In this document: positions 25,071 to 33,860 of the stretch, one piece after another | How positions within the stretch are numbered: position 1 is the first letter of the stretch | Layout: every line of letters starts with the position of its first letter | DNA from: Christensenella massiliensis | Lineage (GTDB): Bacteria; Bacillota; Clostridia; Christensenellales; Christensenellaceae | Length of the DNA: 64,000 nucleotides | Direction of reading: 5' to 3' | Assembly (NCBI GenBank): GCA_900155415.1 | Contig: LT700187.1 | Coordinates: forward strand, 992,001 to 1,056,000 | Notes under the pieces: generated by a model | What the model was told of the DNA's origin: nothing | Database searches by the model: none | The model's input: only the letters and a program-made list of their open reading frames with translations | Position numbers and translations under genes: made by a program

Positions 25071-26150
25071 ATGAAAGGAAAAATGAAAGTCCAGAATTTT
25101 TATGAACCGATGGTCATGAAGCTGGAGGAGCACGATATCCCCCAGATCGCAGACAACGAGGTTCTCATCAAAGTAAAGGCCGTGGGTATCTGCGGCTCCG
25201 ATATATCCTATTATTATGGGCACAGCCCGCTCGATACGCCGAACGGCAAGGGACCGATGTATCTCGGGCACGAAGCGTCCGGTGTGGTCGCAGAGGTGGG
25301 AAGCATCCCGCGGAGCCTCGGGCTCTTCAAGGAGGGAGACCGCGTGGCCCTGAACCCGGTGCAGCAGTGCAACGCCTGCCCGGCATGCATGCGCGGAGAA
25401 TTCAATACATGCAGCCATGTGGAAACGATCGGCGTTTCGGTAAACGGCTGCTTTGCGGAATATGTTAAGGTAAAATATACGCACGTCTATAAGATACCGG
25501 ATGAGGTCAGCTTTGAGGATGCGGCGCTCGCAGAGCCGCTTGCCTGCGCGACGCACGCCATCGAGCGCCTTGACGTACGGCTCGGCCAGACGGTCGTGGT
25601 CTATGGAACAGGCGGGATCGGCCTCATGCAGGCACAGCTCGCGAAGGCGGCGGGCGCAGGCAAGGTCATCGTCGTCGCACGGAAAGACTATGGCCTCAAA
25701 AAAGCATTGGAATGCGGCGCGACGCACGTCATCAACAACACGGATACGAGCTCTGAATATTATGCTGCGGACGTTGCCGCCCGCGTTGCGGAAATCAACG
25801 GCGGAGTACCCGCTCCCCGCGCGATCGTCGCGACGAGCAACATGGATGCGCTTCAGGATGCCATCAAGGTAACGGGCCCGTGCTCGACCATCGTTTACTT
25901 CGGCCTGCCCGGTCCGGAGGATAAGCTTCAGGTTCCGGTGCTCGACGCCATCCAGTCTGAGCGTACGCTGAAATTCGCATGGCTCGCTCCGCTCGTATGG
26001 GACGAAGTGTTTGCGGTCATCGCCTCCGGGCAGGTGGATCTTTCCCCCATCATCACGCACCGTTTCTCGCTCGAGGATGCGGAAAAAGGCATCGTGTTCA
26101 TGAAGGAAGCAAAAGAGCCGAAGATCAAAGGCGTTATTGTAATGGATTAA
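25071..26150 (+). CDS. Zinc-dependent alcohol/polyol dehydrogenase (MDR family)
   Basis: 359-residue medium-chain dehydrogenase similar to sorbitol/threonine dehydrogenases. Catalytic zinc ligands Cys41 (GICGSD), His67-Glu68 (GHEASG) and Glu155. Structural zinc cysteines 100, 103, 106 and 114 (CNACPACMRGEFNTC). NAD(P)-binding GTGGIG at 179-184. An alternative start at 25083 has a closer AAGGA; either is possible. It sits between the cupin and the aldolase and would interconvert a polyol or hydroxyl and a keto-sugar. Confidence 0.93.
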   Translation: MKGKMKVQNFYEPMVMKLEEHDIPQIADNEVLIKVKAVGICGSDISYYYGHSPLDTPNGKGPMYLGHEASGVVAEVGSIPRSLGLFKEGDRVALNPVQQCNACPACMRGEFNTCSHVETIGVSVNGCFAEYVKVKYTHVYKIPDEVSFEDAALAEPLACATHAIERLDVRLGQTVVVYGTGGIGLMQAQLAKAAGAGKVIVVARKDYGLKKALECGATHVINNTDTSSEYYAADVAARVAEINGGVPAPRAIVATSNMDALQDAIKVTGPCSTIVYFGLPGPEDKLQVPVLDAIQSERTLKFAWLAPLVWDEVFAVIASGQVDLSPIITHRFSLEDAEKGIVFMKEAKEPKIKGVIVMD

Positions 26151-26233
26151 AATACGGGAAACAGCGGCGCGCGCATTCTTCCCGGATGCGCGCATCCGTC
26201 TGCCCGGAAAACAGGACAGGAGAAATAAGATAA

Positions 26234-27148
26234 ATGGCACTTGATACAAAAGAAACCGTACTGAGAGCACGCAAAAACGGGGTCGTGATCCCGGCGTTCA
26301 ACATTCCTCACCTCCCGATGCTCAAGGCTGTCGTAGAGGCGATCCGGGACGAGGATTCCGTCGCTATGATCGAAGTGGCGCGCGTGGAATGGGAAAAATT
26401 CAGCGCGCAGAGCCTTGAAGCGGTTGCGGAGGAATATCGGAAATACGCGGACGAAAAGCGCACCATGCTGCATCTCGACCATGTTCCGGTCATAGATGAG
26501 GATTATAAAAAGGTAGACTATATGCCGATCATCGAGCGTGCGGTGAAGGCGGGCTTTGGCTCCGTTATGGTAGACGCTTCCCGGCTGTCCTTTGAGGAAA
26601 ATGCCGCGGCGACGAAGCAGGTCGCAGACAGGGCACACGCGGCAGGAATACCCTGCGAGGCGGAGCTCGGCGCGGTCATGGGGCACGAGAGCGGCGAAAT
26701 GATGCCCTATGAGGAGATTTTTGCCACCAAAACGGGCTTCACGAAGCTCGACGAAGCGAAGCGGTTCGTACAGGAAAGCGGCTGCGACTGGCTCTCCGTC
26801 GCGGTCGGAAATATTCACGGGGCGATCGCAGACGCGACGCGCGACCAAAAGAAGCCGACGGCGCGCCTTGACGTAGAGCATATCGCGGCGCTGCATGAAG
26901 CGACGGGCATACCGCTCGTGCTGCACGGCGGCTCGGGCATCGATCCGGAATATATCCGCGCGGGCATCAAGGCGGGTATCGCGAAGATCAATGTGGGCAC
27001 GGAAGTGCGGCAGGTGTATGAAGCGGCGCTGAAAGAAAGCGGAAACGATATCGAAGCGGGCCGTAAGGCAGTTTATGACGCGGTACGCGCACTGCTGCAC
27101 GATACGCTCCGCATCAGCGGGACCCGGAGCCTTTTATACGGAGAATGA
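26234..27148 (+). CDS. Class II fructose-bisphosphate aldolase family protein
   Basis: 304-residue zinc-dependent ketose-bisphosphate aldolase (FbaA/GatY/KbaY type). Catalytic Asp82 and zinc His83 in LHLDHVP, Glu144 in CEAELG, His195 in GNIHG, and His231 in LHGGSG, then NVGTEVRQ for phosphate binding. AGGAG precedes the ATG. Final carbon-carbon cleavage in the pathway of this operon is the natural inference, giving dihydroxyacetone phosphate plus an aldehyde. The exact substrate is open. Confidence 0.92.
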   Translation: MALDTKETVLRARKNGVVIPAFNIPHLPMLKAVVEAIRDEDSVAMIEVARVEWEKFSAQSLEAVAEEYRKYADEKRTMLHLDHVPVIDEDYKKVDYMPIIERAVKAGFGSVMVDASRLSFEENAAATKQVADRAHAAGIPCEAELGAVMGHESGEMMPYEEIFATKTGFTKLDEAKRFVQESGCDWLSVAVGNIHGAIADATRDQKKPTARLDVEHIAALHEATGIPLVLHGGSGIDPEYIRAGIKAGIAKINVGTEVRQVYEAALKESGNDIEAGRKAVYDAVRALLHDTLRISGTRSLLYGE

Positions 27149-27271
27149 TTGCTTATGATAAGCGGCCGGCAGGGAACAGACAGCATAGGAAGGCATATTA
27201 TTTTTCCTGCGCGGCAGCTTATTGTAATAACCTGTCCGCCGCAGAAAAGAGCGGACATGAAAAGGAAACGG

Positions 27272-27302
27272 CGGCGCAAAAGAAACCCTTTTGCGCCGTT
27301 TT
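27272..27302 (+). terminator. Intrinsic terminator
   Basis: CGGCGCAAAAG / CTTTTGCGCCG stem, loop AAACC, followed by TTTT. Confidence 0.88.
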
Positions 27303-27355
27303 GCCAAAAAATTTCAAAACAAGGGGCTGTGCCCCGCAAAGCAGGAGGATAAGCC

Positions 27356-28828
27356 ATGAATTTCTGCGGACTCGACGTAGGAACGAGCGGCGTGAAAGCA
27401 GTCGTTTTTGACGAAACGGGCAGACAGGCCGCAGCCGCATACCGCGCCTATGGAACGCAATACGACCCGGACGGCCTGCGCGGCCTTGACCCGCGCGCCA
27501 TGTGGGAAAAAACAAAGGAAGTGCTCGCGGAAGCATGCGCGAAAGCCGGAGGGATCGACGCGCTTGCGGCGGCTTCGTTCGGCGAGGCGTTCGTTGTGCT
27601 GGACGACAGGGACGAACCGCTGCACGACATCATGATCTTTACGGACCCGCGCGGCGAGACGGAATTCCTGCGCGCGTCGCAGGGGCTGCCGCAGGAAGAG
27701 ATCGCGGCTGTCTGCGGCCTCCCGTTTTCTCCGACCTACAGCATTTCCAAGCTGCTTTATCTGAAAGAGAAGAAGCCGGAGCTGTACGGACGGGCAAAGC
27801 GCGTTTTATTCATCGAGGACTATGTGGGCTATATGCTCAGCGGGAACGCGGCAGTCGATTATTCGGTGGCCGCGCGTTCCATGCTGTTCGATGTGAAGAA
27901 CTATATATGGAGCGAACGGATGACCGGCCATTTTGGGATCGATGCGGGCTTGTTCTCCGCGCCTGTTCCGGCGGGCACGGAGATCGGCACGGTGCGTTCG
28001 TCTCTCGCGCGGGAGCTGGGGCTGCCTGAGGGAATGAAGGTGGTCGCGGGCGCGCACGACCAGCCGGCCTCGGCGATCGGCGCGGGTCTTGCGCCGGGCA
28101 GCGTCGTCTGCTCGATGGGCACTTCCGAATGTATGACGCCCGTTTATAAAGGCATGTTCAAGCCGGACGCGATTTTGCAGAACGGGCTCCCCTGCGAGCC
28201 AATCTGGAATGATGGAACGTATTGTACGCTGGCCTATAATCCGTCGTGCGGCGTGCTCATTGAATGGTTCTTCCGCACCTTCGCTGCGGAGGAAACAGAG
28301 AGGAGCGGGCCGCCCTTTGCGTTGTTTGAAGAGAACTTCCCGAGCAGGCCGACGAAGCTGATGGTCCAGCCGTATCTTACGGGCAGCGGCACGCCGTATC
28401 TCGACGCGCATGCGCGGTTCGCCGTTTTGGGTGCAGGCCTTGAAACGACGCGCTATGACCTATACCGTGCGGTACTCGAGGGCCTTGTGCTCGACCAATA
28501 TCTGAACAAGGAGACGCTGCATGCGCAGGGCGTGGAGGTAGAAGGCCTTGTGTGCGTGGGCGGCGGAAGCAAAAGCAGGCCGTGGCTCAGGCTCAAGGCG
28601 GATATGATGCAGATACCGGTCTCTACCCTTACATGCAGCGAAGCGGGTGCGCTTGGCTGCGCGGCCTTGTGCGCGGCCTCCACGGGCGCATATAGCTCCG
28701 TAGCGGAAGCGGCGGGGCGCATGGCGCAGAAAAAAAACACGATCGAGCCAGACCCGGAATATCGGGAGCTTTACCGGGAAAAATTCGAGGAATACCGCAC
28801 GCTCCACGCGCGGCTCGCGAAGCAGTAA
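27356..28828 (+). CDS. FGGY-family carbohydrate kinase (xylulokinase-like)
   Basis: 490-residue two-domain sugar kinase. The N-terminal ATPase-fold phosphate loop is GLDVGTSGVKAVVFD (5-19). The catalytic aspartate is expected in GAHDQPASAIGAG (about 234). The C-terminal signature includes EGLVLDQYLN and VCVGGGSKSRPWLRLKADMM. The AGGAGG before ATG is strong. It lies after the aldolase operon's terminator and may have its own weak promoter. Phosphorylation of a ketose such as xylulose or a related sugar is likely. Confidence 0.92.
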   Translation: MNFCGLDVGTSGVKAVVFDETGRQAAAAYRAYGTQYDPDGLRGLDPRAMWEKTKEVLAEACAKAGGIDALAAASFGEAFVVLDDRDEPLHDIMIFTDPRGETEFLRASQGLPQEEIAAVCGLPFSPTYSISKLLYLKEKKPELYGRAKRVLFIEDYVGYMLSGNAAVDYSVAARSMLFDVKNYIWSERMTGHFGIDAGLFSAPVPAGTEIGTVRSSLARELGLPEGMKVVAGAHDQPASAIGAGLAPGSVVCSMGTSECMTPVYKGMFKPDAILQNGLPCEPIWNDGTYCTLAYNPSCGVLIEWFFRTFAAEETERSGPPFALFEENFPSRPTKLMVQPYLTGSGTPYLDAHARFAVLGAGLETTRYDLYRAVLEGLVLDQYLNKETLHAQGVEVEGLVCVGGGSKSRPWLRLKADMMQIPVSTLTCSEAGALGCAALCAASTGAYSSVAEAAGRMAQKKNTIEPDPEYRELYREKFEEYRTLHARLAKQ

Positions 28829-28836
28829 AAACGGTC

Positions 28837-28870
28837 AAAAAAGAGCGCGCCCTGCGGCGCGCTCTTTTTT
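28837..28870. terminator. Bidirectional terminator between convergent kinases
   Basis: AAAAAAGAGCGCGCC / GGCGCGCTCTTTTTT with loop CTGC. Confidence 0.95.
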
Positions 28871-28880
28871 CGTTTTCCTG

Positions 28881-29888
28881 TTATTTTCCGTTCAGACTCC
28901 GGTAAAGCTCCATCGCGTCAGCCGCCGTGCGCATCCCGTCCGAAGCGCCGTCCGCAGAAAGCGAGCATGCCGCGGAGGCGATGCCAAGGCGTATCGCGTC
29001 CTCCAAGGACTGACCCTTATATGCGGCGTAGAGCACGCCCGAGCAGAACGCGTCGCCTGCGCCCACCGTGCCCTTGATATATCCTTCCGGGAGCCGGAGG
29101 CTCGGAAGCTCGACAAAATTTCCGTCCGCGTCCATTCCGTAGCCGACCTCGGGACAGTGAATGACCACCCATGTGGAAACGCCCATTTCAAACAGGCTGC
29201 GGAGCGCTTTCGGAAGATTTTCCGTAATCAGCTTTTCATTCGCATCGCGCAGCGGAATGCCCGTCGCGTTCTGTGCCTCAAGCTCGTTGATGATGCAGTA
29301 GTCCGTGAATTTAAGCGCCGGAGGCACGAGCCGCGCAAAGCGGTCGCCCGTTTCGCTCACGACGTCGATAGAGGTCTTGATACCCGCCTGCTTCGCACTG
29401 TGCAGCAGCCGCGCCATTTTCGTGCCGTATTCCGCATCCTCCTCATCGAGCGTATCGAGCAGGAGGATATAGCCGATGTGCAGCAGGGAAGCGTCGATCT
29501 TACTCCAATCAAAATCCGCCTCGCACAGCTGCGCGTTCGCGCCGCGGTATTGGAAGAATGTACGCTGCTTGGTCGTGCTTTCGGCCATGACGGCAGTAAA
29601 GGAGGTCTTGCCCTCGCGGATCATGCCGTCTGTCCTGATGTTCGGGAACCGCTCCATCTCGCTCAAAATAAGGTCTCCCTCTGCATCGTTCCCGATGCGG
29701 CCGACCGCTGAAAGAGGGAGCGCAGGGTCAAGGTGCGCAAGATCGAGGATCACATTGCAAAGGGCGCCGCCCGTCGCGCGCGAGATGCCCTCGGTAATGG
29801 TGGTAAGCTCGCCCTTGCCCGGATAGCATTCGATGGGATACAGGATATCGATGATCGCGTTTCCTGCAACGCAAATACCTTTTTCCAT
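28881..29888 (-). CDS. PfkB-family carbohydrate kinase
   Basis: 335-residue ribokinase-fold kinase. It opens VAGNAIIDILYPIECYPGKG (first PfkB signature region). The second signature, GTVGAGDAFCSGVLYAAYKG, near residue 275 carries the catalytic Asp and anion hole. ATG 29888 has AAAGGAG six bases upstream on the minus strand; earlier in-frame starts lack one. Divergent from the XylA-like gene. Substrate not identifiable; ketose or nucleoside kinases share this fold. Confidence 0.9.
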   Translation of the reverse strand: MEKGICVAGNAIIDILYPIECYPGKGELTTITEGISRATGGALCNVILDLAHLDPALPLSAVGRIGNDAEGDLILSEMERFPNIRTDGMIREGKTSFTAVMAESTTKQRTFFQYRGANAQLCEADFDWSKIDASLLHIGYILLLDTLDEEDAEYGTKMARLLHSAKQAGIKTSIDVVSETGDRFARLVPPALKFTDYCIINELEAQNATGIPLRDANEKLITENLPKALRSLFEMGVSTWVVIHCPEVGYGMDADGNFVELPSLRLPEGYIKGTVGAGDAFCSGVLYAAYKGQSLEDAIRLGIASAACSLSADGASDGMRTAADAMELYRSLNGK

Positions 29889-30246
29889 AAAAATCTCCTT
29901 TGAAAGACCGGAAAAGCAGAAGAAAAGCTGCATACCGGTATATTCTGATGTTTTTGTGATGATTCTATTTTACAAAAAAAGGCCGCGCCGGATATGACAG
30001 GTTTGCCATTTTTGCAAGACCGATTTGTCTCAAATCAAAAAATATGACAAAAAAGCAAAAAAGTAATAGATAAGATCGGGAAAACCTGTAAATATCAAGG
30101 GGAAAGCAACAGATAGAAAACAAAACTGTCCCGGAAAAAAAGCAAAGATGTGCGGGAAGAGGGAAAAAAGAGGGGATATAATAAAGGCAGCATGGAAAGA
30201 AAGGCCGTTCGGCCGGAAAAAAAGGGAACCAAAGGAGGAAAAAAGG
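29889..30246. other. Divergent intergenic region between PfkB kinase and XylA-like gene
   Basis: 358 bases, strongly A/G-rich on the plus strand. Contains ATACCGGTAT (about 29933-29942, perfect palindrome, possible operator) and a TATAAT at 30177-30182 without a clear -35. AAAGGAGG lies before the gene at 30247. No gene seen. Confidence 0.5.
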
Positions 30247-31278
30247 ATGGCAAAATTCAGGTTTACGGTAGGACCGTGGAACGTACACGAGGGAAACGAG
30301 ACGTTCGGGCCGGGGATCAGGCCGACGGTGCCGTTTGAGGAGAAGATCAAAACATTCGCGGAGATCGGGATGGACGGAGTGCAGTTCCATGACGACGACG
30401 CGGTGCCGGATATGAACAATATGACGGAAAAGGCGATCGTGGATTACGCGAAGGACGTCAAAGCGATGCTGGACAAATACGGTCTGTTCGCGGAATTCGT
30501 GGCGCCGCGGCTGTGGTTCGACGCGCACACGAACGACGGGGGCTTCACGGCGAGCCGGAAGGAGGACTATGATTTTGCGATCTGGCGGGCGCTGCGGTCG
30601 GTAGATATCGCAAAGGCGCTGGGGACGAACAAGGTGCAGCTGTGGCTGGCGCGCGAGGGAACGCTGTGCGCGGAGGGGAAAAACCCGGTCGAGAAGATCA
30701 GGCAGCTGAGGGACGCGTTCGATACGATCCTGAAATACGACCCGGACGTGCAGATACTGGTAGAGCCGAAGCCGAACGAGCCGATCGACCGGAGCTACTG
30801 CGGGACGGCAGGGCATGCGCTTGCGGTAGGAGCGCAGACGGTGGACCCGTCGCGGGTAGGACTGTGCATCGAGAGCGCGCATTCGATCTTAGCGGGTCTT
30901 GACCCGGCGGCGGACATGGCGTTCGCGATCGCGTGGGGGAAGCTGTGGGGAGTACACCTGAATGACCAGAACGGGATCAAATACGATCAGGACAAGACGT
31001 TCGGAGCGGAGAACCTGAGGGCATGCTTCAATCAGGTGAAGGTGCTGTATGAAAACAACTTCGGCGATAACGGGGAATGCGTAGGACTCGACGTAAAGGC
31101 GATGCGGACGCAGCCGGCGGAGGACTGCTACCGCCACATCATCAACAGCAAGCGCGTATTCGAGCTGCTGCTTGAGAAGGTGAAGAAGTTCGACTATAAG
31201 TTCCAGGAGGAGTGCGTGAAGACGCAGAACTTCGAGAAGCTTGAGATGTATGTGATCGAGCTGCTGCTGAACGGCTGA
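30247..31278 (+). CDS. XylA-like sugar isomerase (short class)
   Basis: 343-residue TIM barrel clearly related to actinobacterial-type xylose isomerase (about 385 residues) but shorter. Matching blocks: the FTVGPWNV start, catalytic His48 in VQFHDDD, Glu173 in LVEPKPNEP, Glu209/His212 in CIESAHSILAG, and Asp247/249 in NGIKYDQD. The position equivalent to metal ligand Asp245 (HIDLN) is His237 (GVHLND), and WGGREG is LWLAREG, so specificity or metal chemistry may differ. AAAGGAGG precedes ATG 30247. Monocistronic, ended by a terminator. I do not assign xylose as substrate. Confidence 0.9.
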   Translation: MAKFRFTVGPWNVHEGNETFGPGIRPTVPFEEKIKTFAEIGMDGVQFHDDDAVPDMNNMTEKAIVDYAKDVKAMLDKYGLFAEFVAPRLWFDAHTNDGGFTASRKEDYDFAIWRALRSVDIAKALGTNKVQLWLAREGTLCAEGKNPVEKIRQLRDAFDTILKYDPDVQILVEPKPNEPIDRSYCGTAGHALAVGAQTVDPSRVGLCIESAHSILAGLDPAADMAFAIAWGKLWGVHLNDQNGIKYDQDKTFGAENLRACFNQVKVLYENNFGDNGECVGLDVKAMRTQPAEDCYRHIINSKRVFELLLEKVKKFDYKFQEECVKTQNFEKLEMYVIELLLNG

Positions 31279-31393
31279 GAGGAAGACAAAGGAACGGCGG
31301 ACATCCCTGCCGATACCGTGCCGCAGACGAACAGACAGGCTCTGAAAAAGTGTCCGGCCGCGCAGCGGGCGGCAAGACTTTTTTGAAAAACGC

Positions 31394-31424
31394 AGCATTG
31401 GCGGAGCATTCCGCCAATGCTTTT
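31394..31424 (+). terminator. Intrinsic terminator
   Basis: AGCATTGGCGGA / TCCGCCAATGCT stem with GCAT loop, followed by TTTT. Confidence 0.88.
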
Positions 31425-31470
31425 GCCGTTTTGCGGCTTTAAAATAAACACGACACAGCGGAGGATAAAC

Positions 31471-32619
31471 ATGAAACAGGCGGTAATGTATGGAGCGGGA
31501 AACATCGGAAGAGGTTTCATCGGAAAAACGCTTTCAGAAAGCGGGTATGAGGTGTGCTTTCTCGATATCGTGCCCGAGGTGATCGACGCATTCAACAAAG
31601 ACCACGAATACCGGGTACGCATCGTTTCAAACGAAGGACAGAAGGTAGATACGGTCAAAAATGTGCGTGCGGTGAACGCGAATACGGAAGAGGCCATCGA
31701 GACCATCGCGGCGTGCGATATCATGGCGAGTGCCGTCGGCGTCAACGTGCTGCCGCATATCGCGGAAAATATTGCAAAGGGAATGCGGCTGCGCATGCAG
31801 AGAAGCGGCCGGCCGCTCGATATCATCCTCGCGGAAAACCAGCTTGATGCGGATAAGATCATGCGCGGGTATATCTATCAGTATCTGACGGAGGAGGAAA
31901 AGAAGTGGGCGGATGAAAATCTGGGACTGGTGGAAGCGTCCATTGGGCGTATGGTTCCGCCGCTCACGCCAGAGGAGCGCGCGGGCGACCCGCTGCTCAT
32001 CGCGGTGGAGCCTTATTGCCAGCTTCCGGTGGATAAGGAAGCGTTCCGGGGCGGTATTCCGGATATCGTGGGGCTGATCCCCTATGCGCCGTTTTCGTTC
32101 TATATCCGGCGCAAGCTCTTTATCCACAACATGGGGCACGCGATATGCGCCTATCTCGGCTGGCTGAAAGGCTATGAATATATCTGGCAGGCAGTCGCGG
32201 ACGAAGAGATCAAAGCGGCCGCGCAGGCTGCGATGGACGGCAGCGCGGCGGCGCTCAGCAAGGAATACGGCGTGCCGGAAAGCGAGCTGAAAGAGCATGT
32301 GCGCGACCTTCTTTCCCGCTTCGGCAATCAGGCGCTCCGCGATACGACGGTGCGCGTGGGCGCAGACCCGGTGCGCAAGCTGCGCCGGGACGACCGTCTC
32401 GTGGGCGCGGCGCTCTATTGCATGGAGCAGGGCGTCGCTCCGGACATGATCGTACGCGGCATTGCGGCGGCGCTGAAATTCGCGCCCGAGGGCGACAAAG
32501 CGGCAGAAAAGCTGCAGGTGGCGCTGAAGCAGGACGGGCTCGACGCCGTGATCGAGACCTATATGGGCATTCCAGCCTCAGGAGAGCTCGCGCAGCTCAT
32601 CAAAAAAGAAATGGCGTAA
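31471..32619 (+). CDS. mtlD: Mannitol-1-phosphate 5-dehydrogenase
   Basis: 382 residues, the usual MtlD length. It oxidises mannitol 1-phosphate to fructose 6-phosphate with NAD. The Rossmann motif GAGNIGRGFIG sits at residues 8-18, and the polyol dehydrogenase C-terminal domain shows the conserved YIRRKLFIHNMGHAICAYLG with the active-site lysine and histidine. ATG 31471 has GGAGG six bases upstream; the upstream ATG at 31417 lies within the terminator hairpin. No mannitol PTS genes are adjacent, so its substrate could come from elsewhere or from the island's polyol dehydrogenase route. Confidence 0.95.
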   Translation: MKQAVMYGAGNIGRGFIGKTLSESGYEVCFLDIVPEVIDAFNKDHEYRVRIVSNEGQKVDTVKNVRAVNANTEEAIETIAACDIMASAVGVNVLPHIAENIAKGMRLRMQRSGRPLDIILAENQLDADKIMRGYIYQYLTEEEKKWADENLGLVEASIGRMVPPLTPEERAGDPLLIAVEPYCQLPVDKEAFRGGIPDIVGLIPYAPFSFYIRRKLFIHNMGHAICAYLGWLKGYEYIWQAVADEEIKAAAQAAMDGSAAALSKEYGVPESELKEHVRDLLSRFGNQALRDTTVRVGADPVRKLRRDDRLVGAALYCMEQGVAPDMIVRGIAAALKFAPEGDKAAEKLQVALKQDGLDAVIETYMGIPASGELAQLIKKEMA

Positions 32620-32630
32620 ACGGAAAGGAA

Positions 32631-32670
32631 AAAGGCTGCTTTCCCGCGACCCGGAAAACAGCCTTTTTTT
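32631..32670 (+). terminator. Intrinsic terminator of mtlD
   Basis: AAAGGCTG-C-TTTCC / GGAAA-A-CAGCCTTT imperfect stem followed by seven T. Confidence 0.88.
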
Positions 32671-32709
32671 GTTGCGGACAGGCGCCGGTTTCCTTTGAAG
32701 ATAAAACCA

Positions 32710-32738
32710 TTGAACGAAAGAAAAAACGGGGGTAAAAT
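32710..32738 (+). promoter_or_regulatory. Promoter of azlCD
   Basis: TTGAAC (32710-32715), 17-base spacer, TAAAAT (32733-32738). Confidence 0.75.
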
Positions 32739-32767
32739 AATATCCGGAAACGAAAGGAACGGTATTT

Positions 32768-33508
32768 ATGGGGCTAATCGGCAGAAAACCAAAGGGAAAA
32801 TGCCCGCCCGGAACGGCGAAAAAGGCGCTGCGGGCGGCGTTTCCCCATACGCTTCCCATCTTTGCAGGCTTCTGGTTTCTGGGCCTCACATATGGGATCT
32901 ATATGAACGCGTGCGGGTTCAGCTTCTGGTATCCGATGCTGATGAGCCTGACTATTTTTGCGGGCTCGATGGAATTTGTGGCGGTGAACCTGCTGATGGG
33001 AGCGTTCGATCCGCTTCAGGCCTTTGCCATGACGCTGATGATCAACGCACGCCACCTGTTCTACGGACTTTCCATGCTGGACAAATATAAGGGAACGGGC
33101 TTAAAAAAGCCCTATCTTATCTTCGGCATGTGTGACGAAAGCTTTTCCATCAATTACACCGCAAAAATACCAGCGGGGGTGGATAAAGGCTGGTTCATGT
33201 TTTTCGTGACGCTGCTCAATCATATCTATTGGTTCTCCGGCTCGACGCTTGGCGGCATTTTCGGATCCCTGCTCCAGTTCAATACGGAGGGTCTTGAATT
33301 TGTGATGACAGCCATGTTCGTCGTCATTTTCCTCGAGCAATGGCTGAAAGAAAAAAACCATACCGCCGCACTGCTCGGCCTCGGGCTGTCCCTCCTGTTC
33401 CTCATCGCGTTCGGGGCGGACGGTTTTATCCTGCCCGCCATGCTGGCGATCCTCGGCGTATTGACGCTGCTCCGCAGGCCTATCGAGCGGGGAGGTGATG
33501 CCGCATGA
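32768..33508 (+). CDS. azlC: AzlC-family branched-chain amino acid exporter subunit
   Basis: 246-residue integral membrane protein. After a basic cytoplasmic start ([15 protein letters not shown]) it shows the AzlC core [39 protein letters not shown] and [17 protein letters not shown], and several further hydrophobic spans. With AzlD it forms an efflux system for branched-chain amino acids or analogues. AAAGGAA precedes the ATG. The stop overlaps the azlD start as ATGA. Confidence 0.93.
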   Translation: MGLIGRKPKGKCPPGTAKKALRAAFPHTLPIFAGFWFLGLTYGIYMNACGFSFWYPMLMSLTIFAGSMEFVAVNLLMGAFDPLQAFAMTLMINARHLFYGLSMLDKYKGTGLKKPYLIFGMCDESFSINYTAKIPAGVDKGWFMFFVTLLNHIYWFSGSTLGGIFGSLLQFNTEGLEFVMTAMFVVIFLEQWLKEKNHTAALLGLGLSLLFLIAFGADGFILPAMLAILGVLTLLRRPIERGGDAA

Positions 33509-33840
33509 CGGAAATGACGCTCACCCAGCAAATTGTTACGGTCGCCGTCATCGTGGGAGGTACGATGCTCACGCGCTTTCTGCCCTTTCTGCTTTTCCCG
33601 GCAGGGAAGAGCACGCCGAAATTTGTGCAGTACCTTGGGAAGGTGCTTCCCGCCGCGGTGTTTGGCCTGCTCATCATCTATTGCCTGAGGAACGTCTCCG
33701 TTTTTACGGGAAGCCACGGCATTCCCGAATTGATCGCGATCGGCGTCGTCGTGGGTCTGCACCTGTGGAAGCGGCAGATGCTCCTTTCTATCGCCGGCGG
33801 AACGATATGCTATATGCTGCTCGTGCAGCTCGTGTTTTGA
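33505..33840 (+). CDS. azlD: AzlD-family branched-chain amino acid exporter subunit
   Basis: 111-residue small membrane partner of AzlC with about four hydrophobic segments and the typical [17 protein letters not shown] start and [19 protein letters not shown] end. Coupled to azlC by a 4-base overlap. Confidence 0.93.
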   Translation: MTEMTLTQQIVTVAVIVGGTMLTRFLPFLLFPAGKSTPKFVQYLGKVLPAAVFGLLIIYCLRNVSVFTGSHGIPELIAIGVVVGLHLWKRQMLLSIAGGTICYMLLVQLVF

Positions 33841-33860
33841 GAACGGGAGGAAGATGGTCT

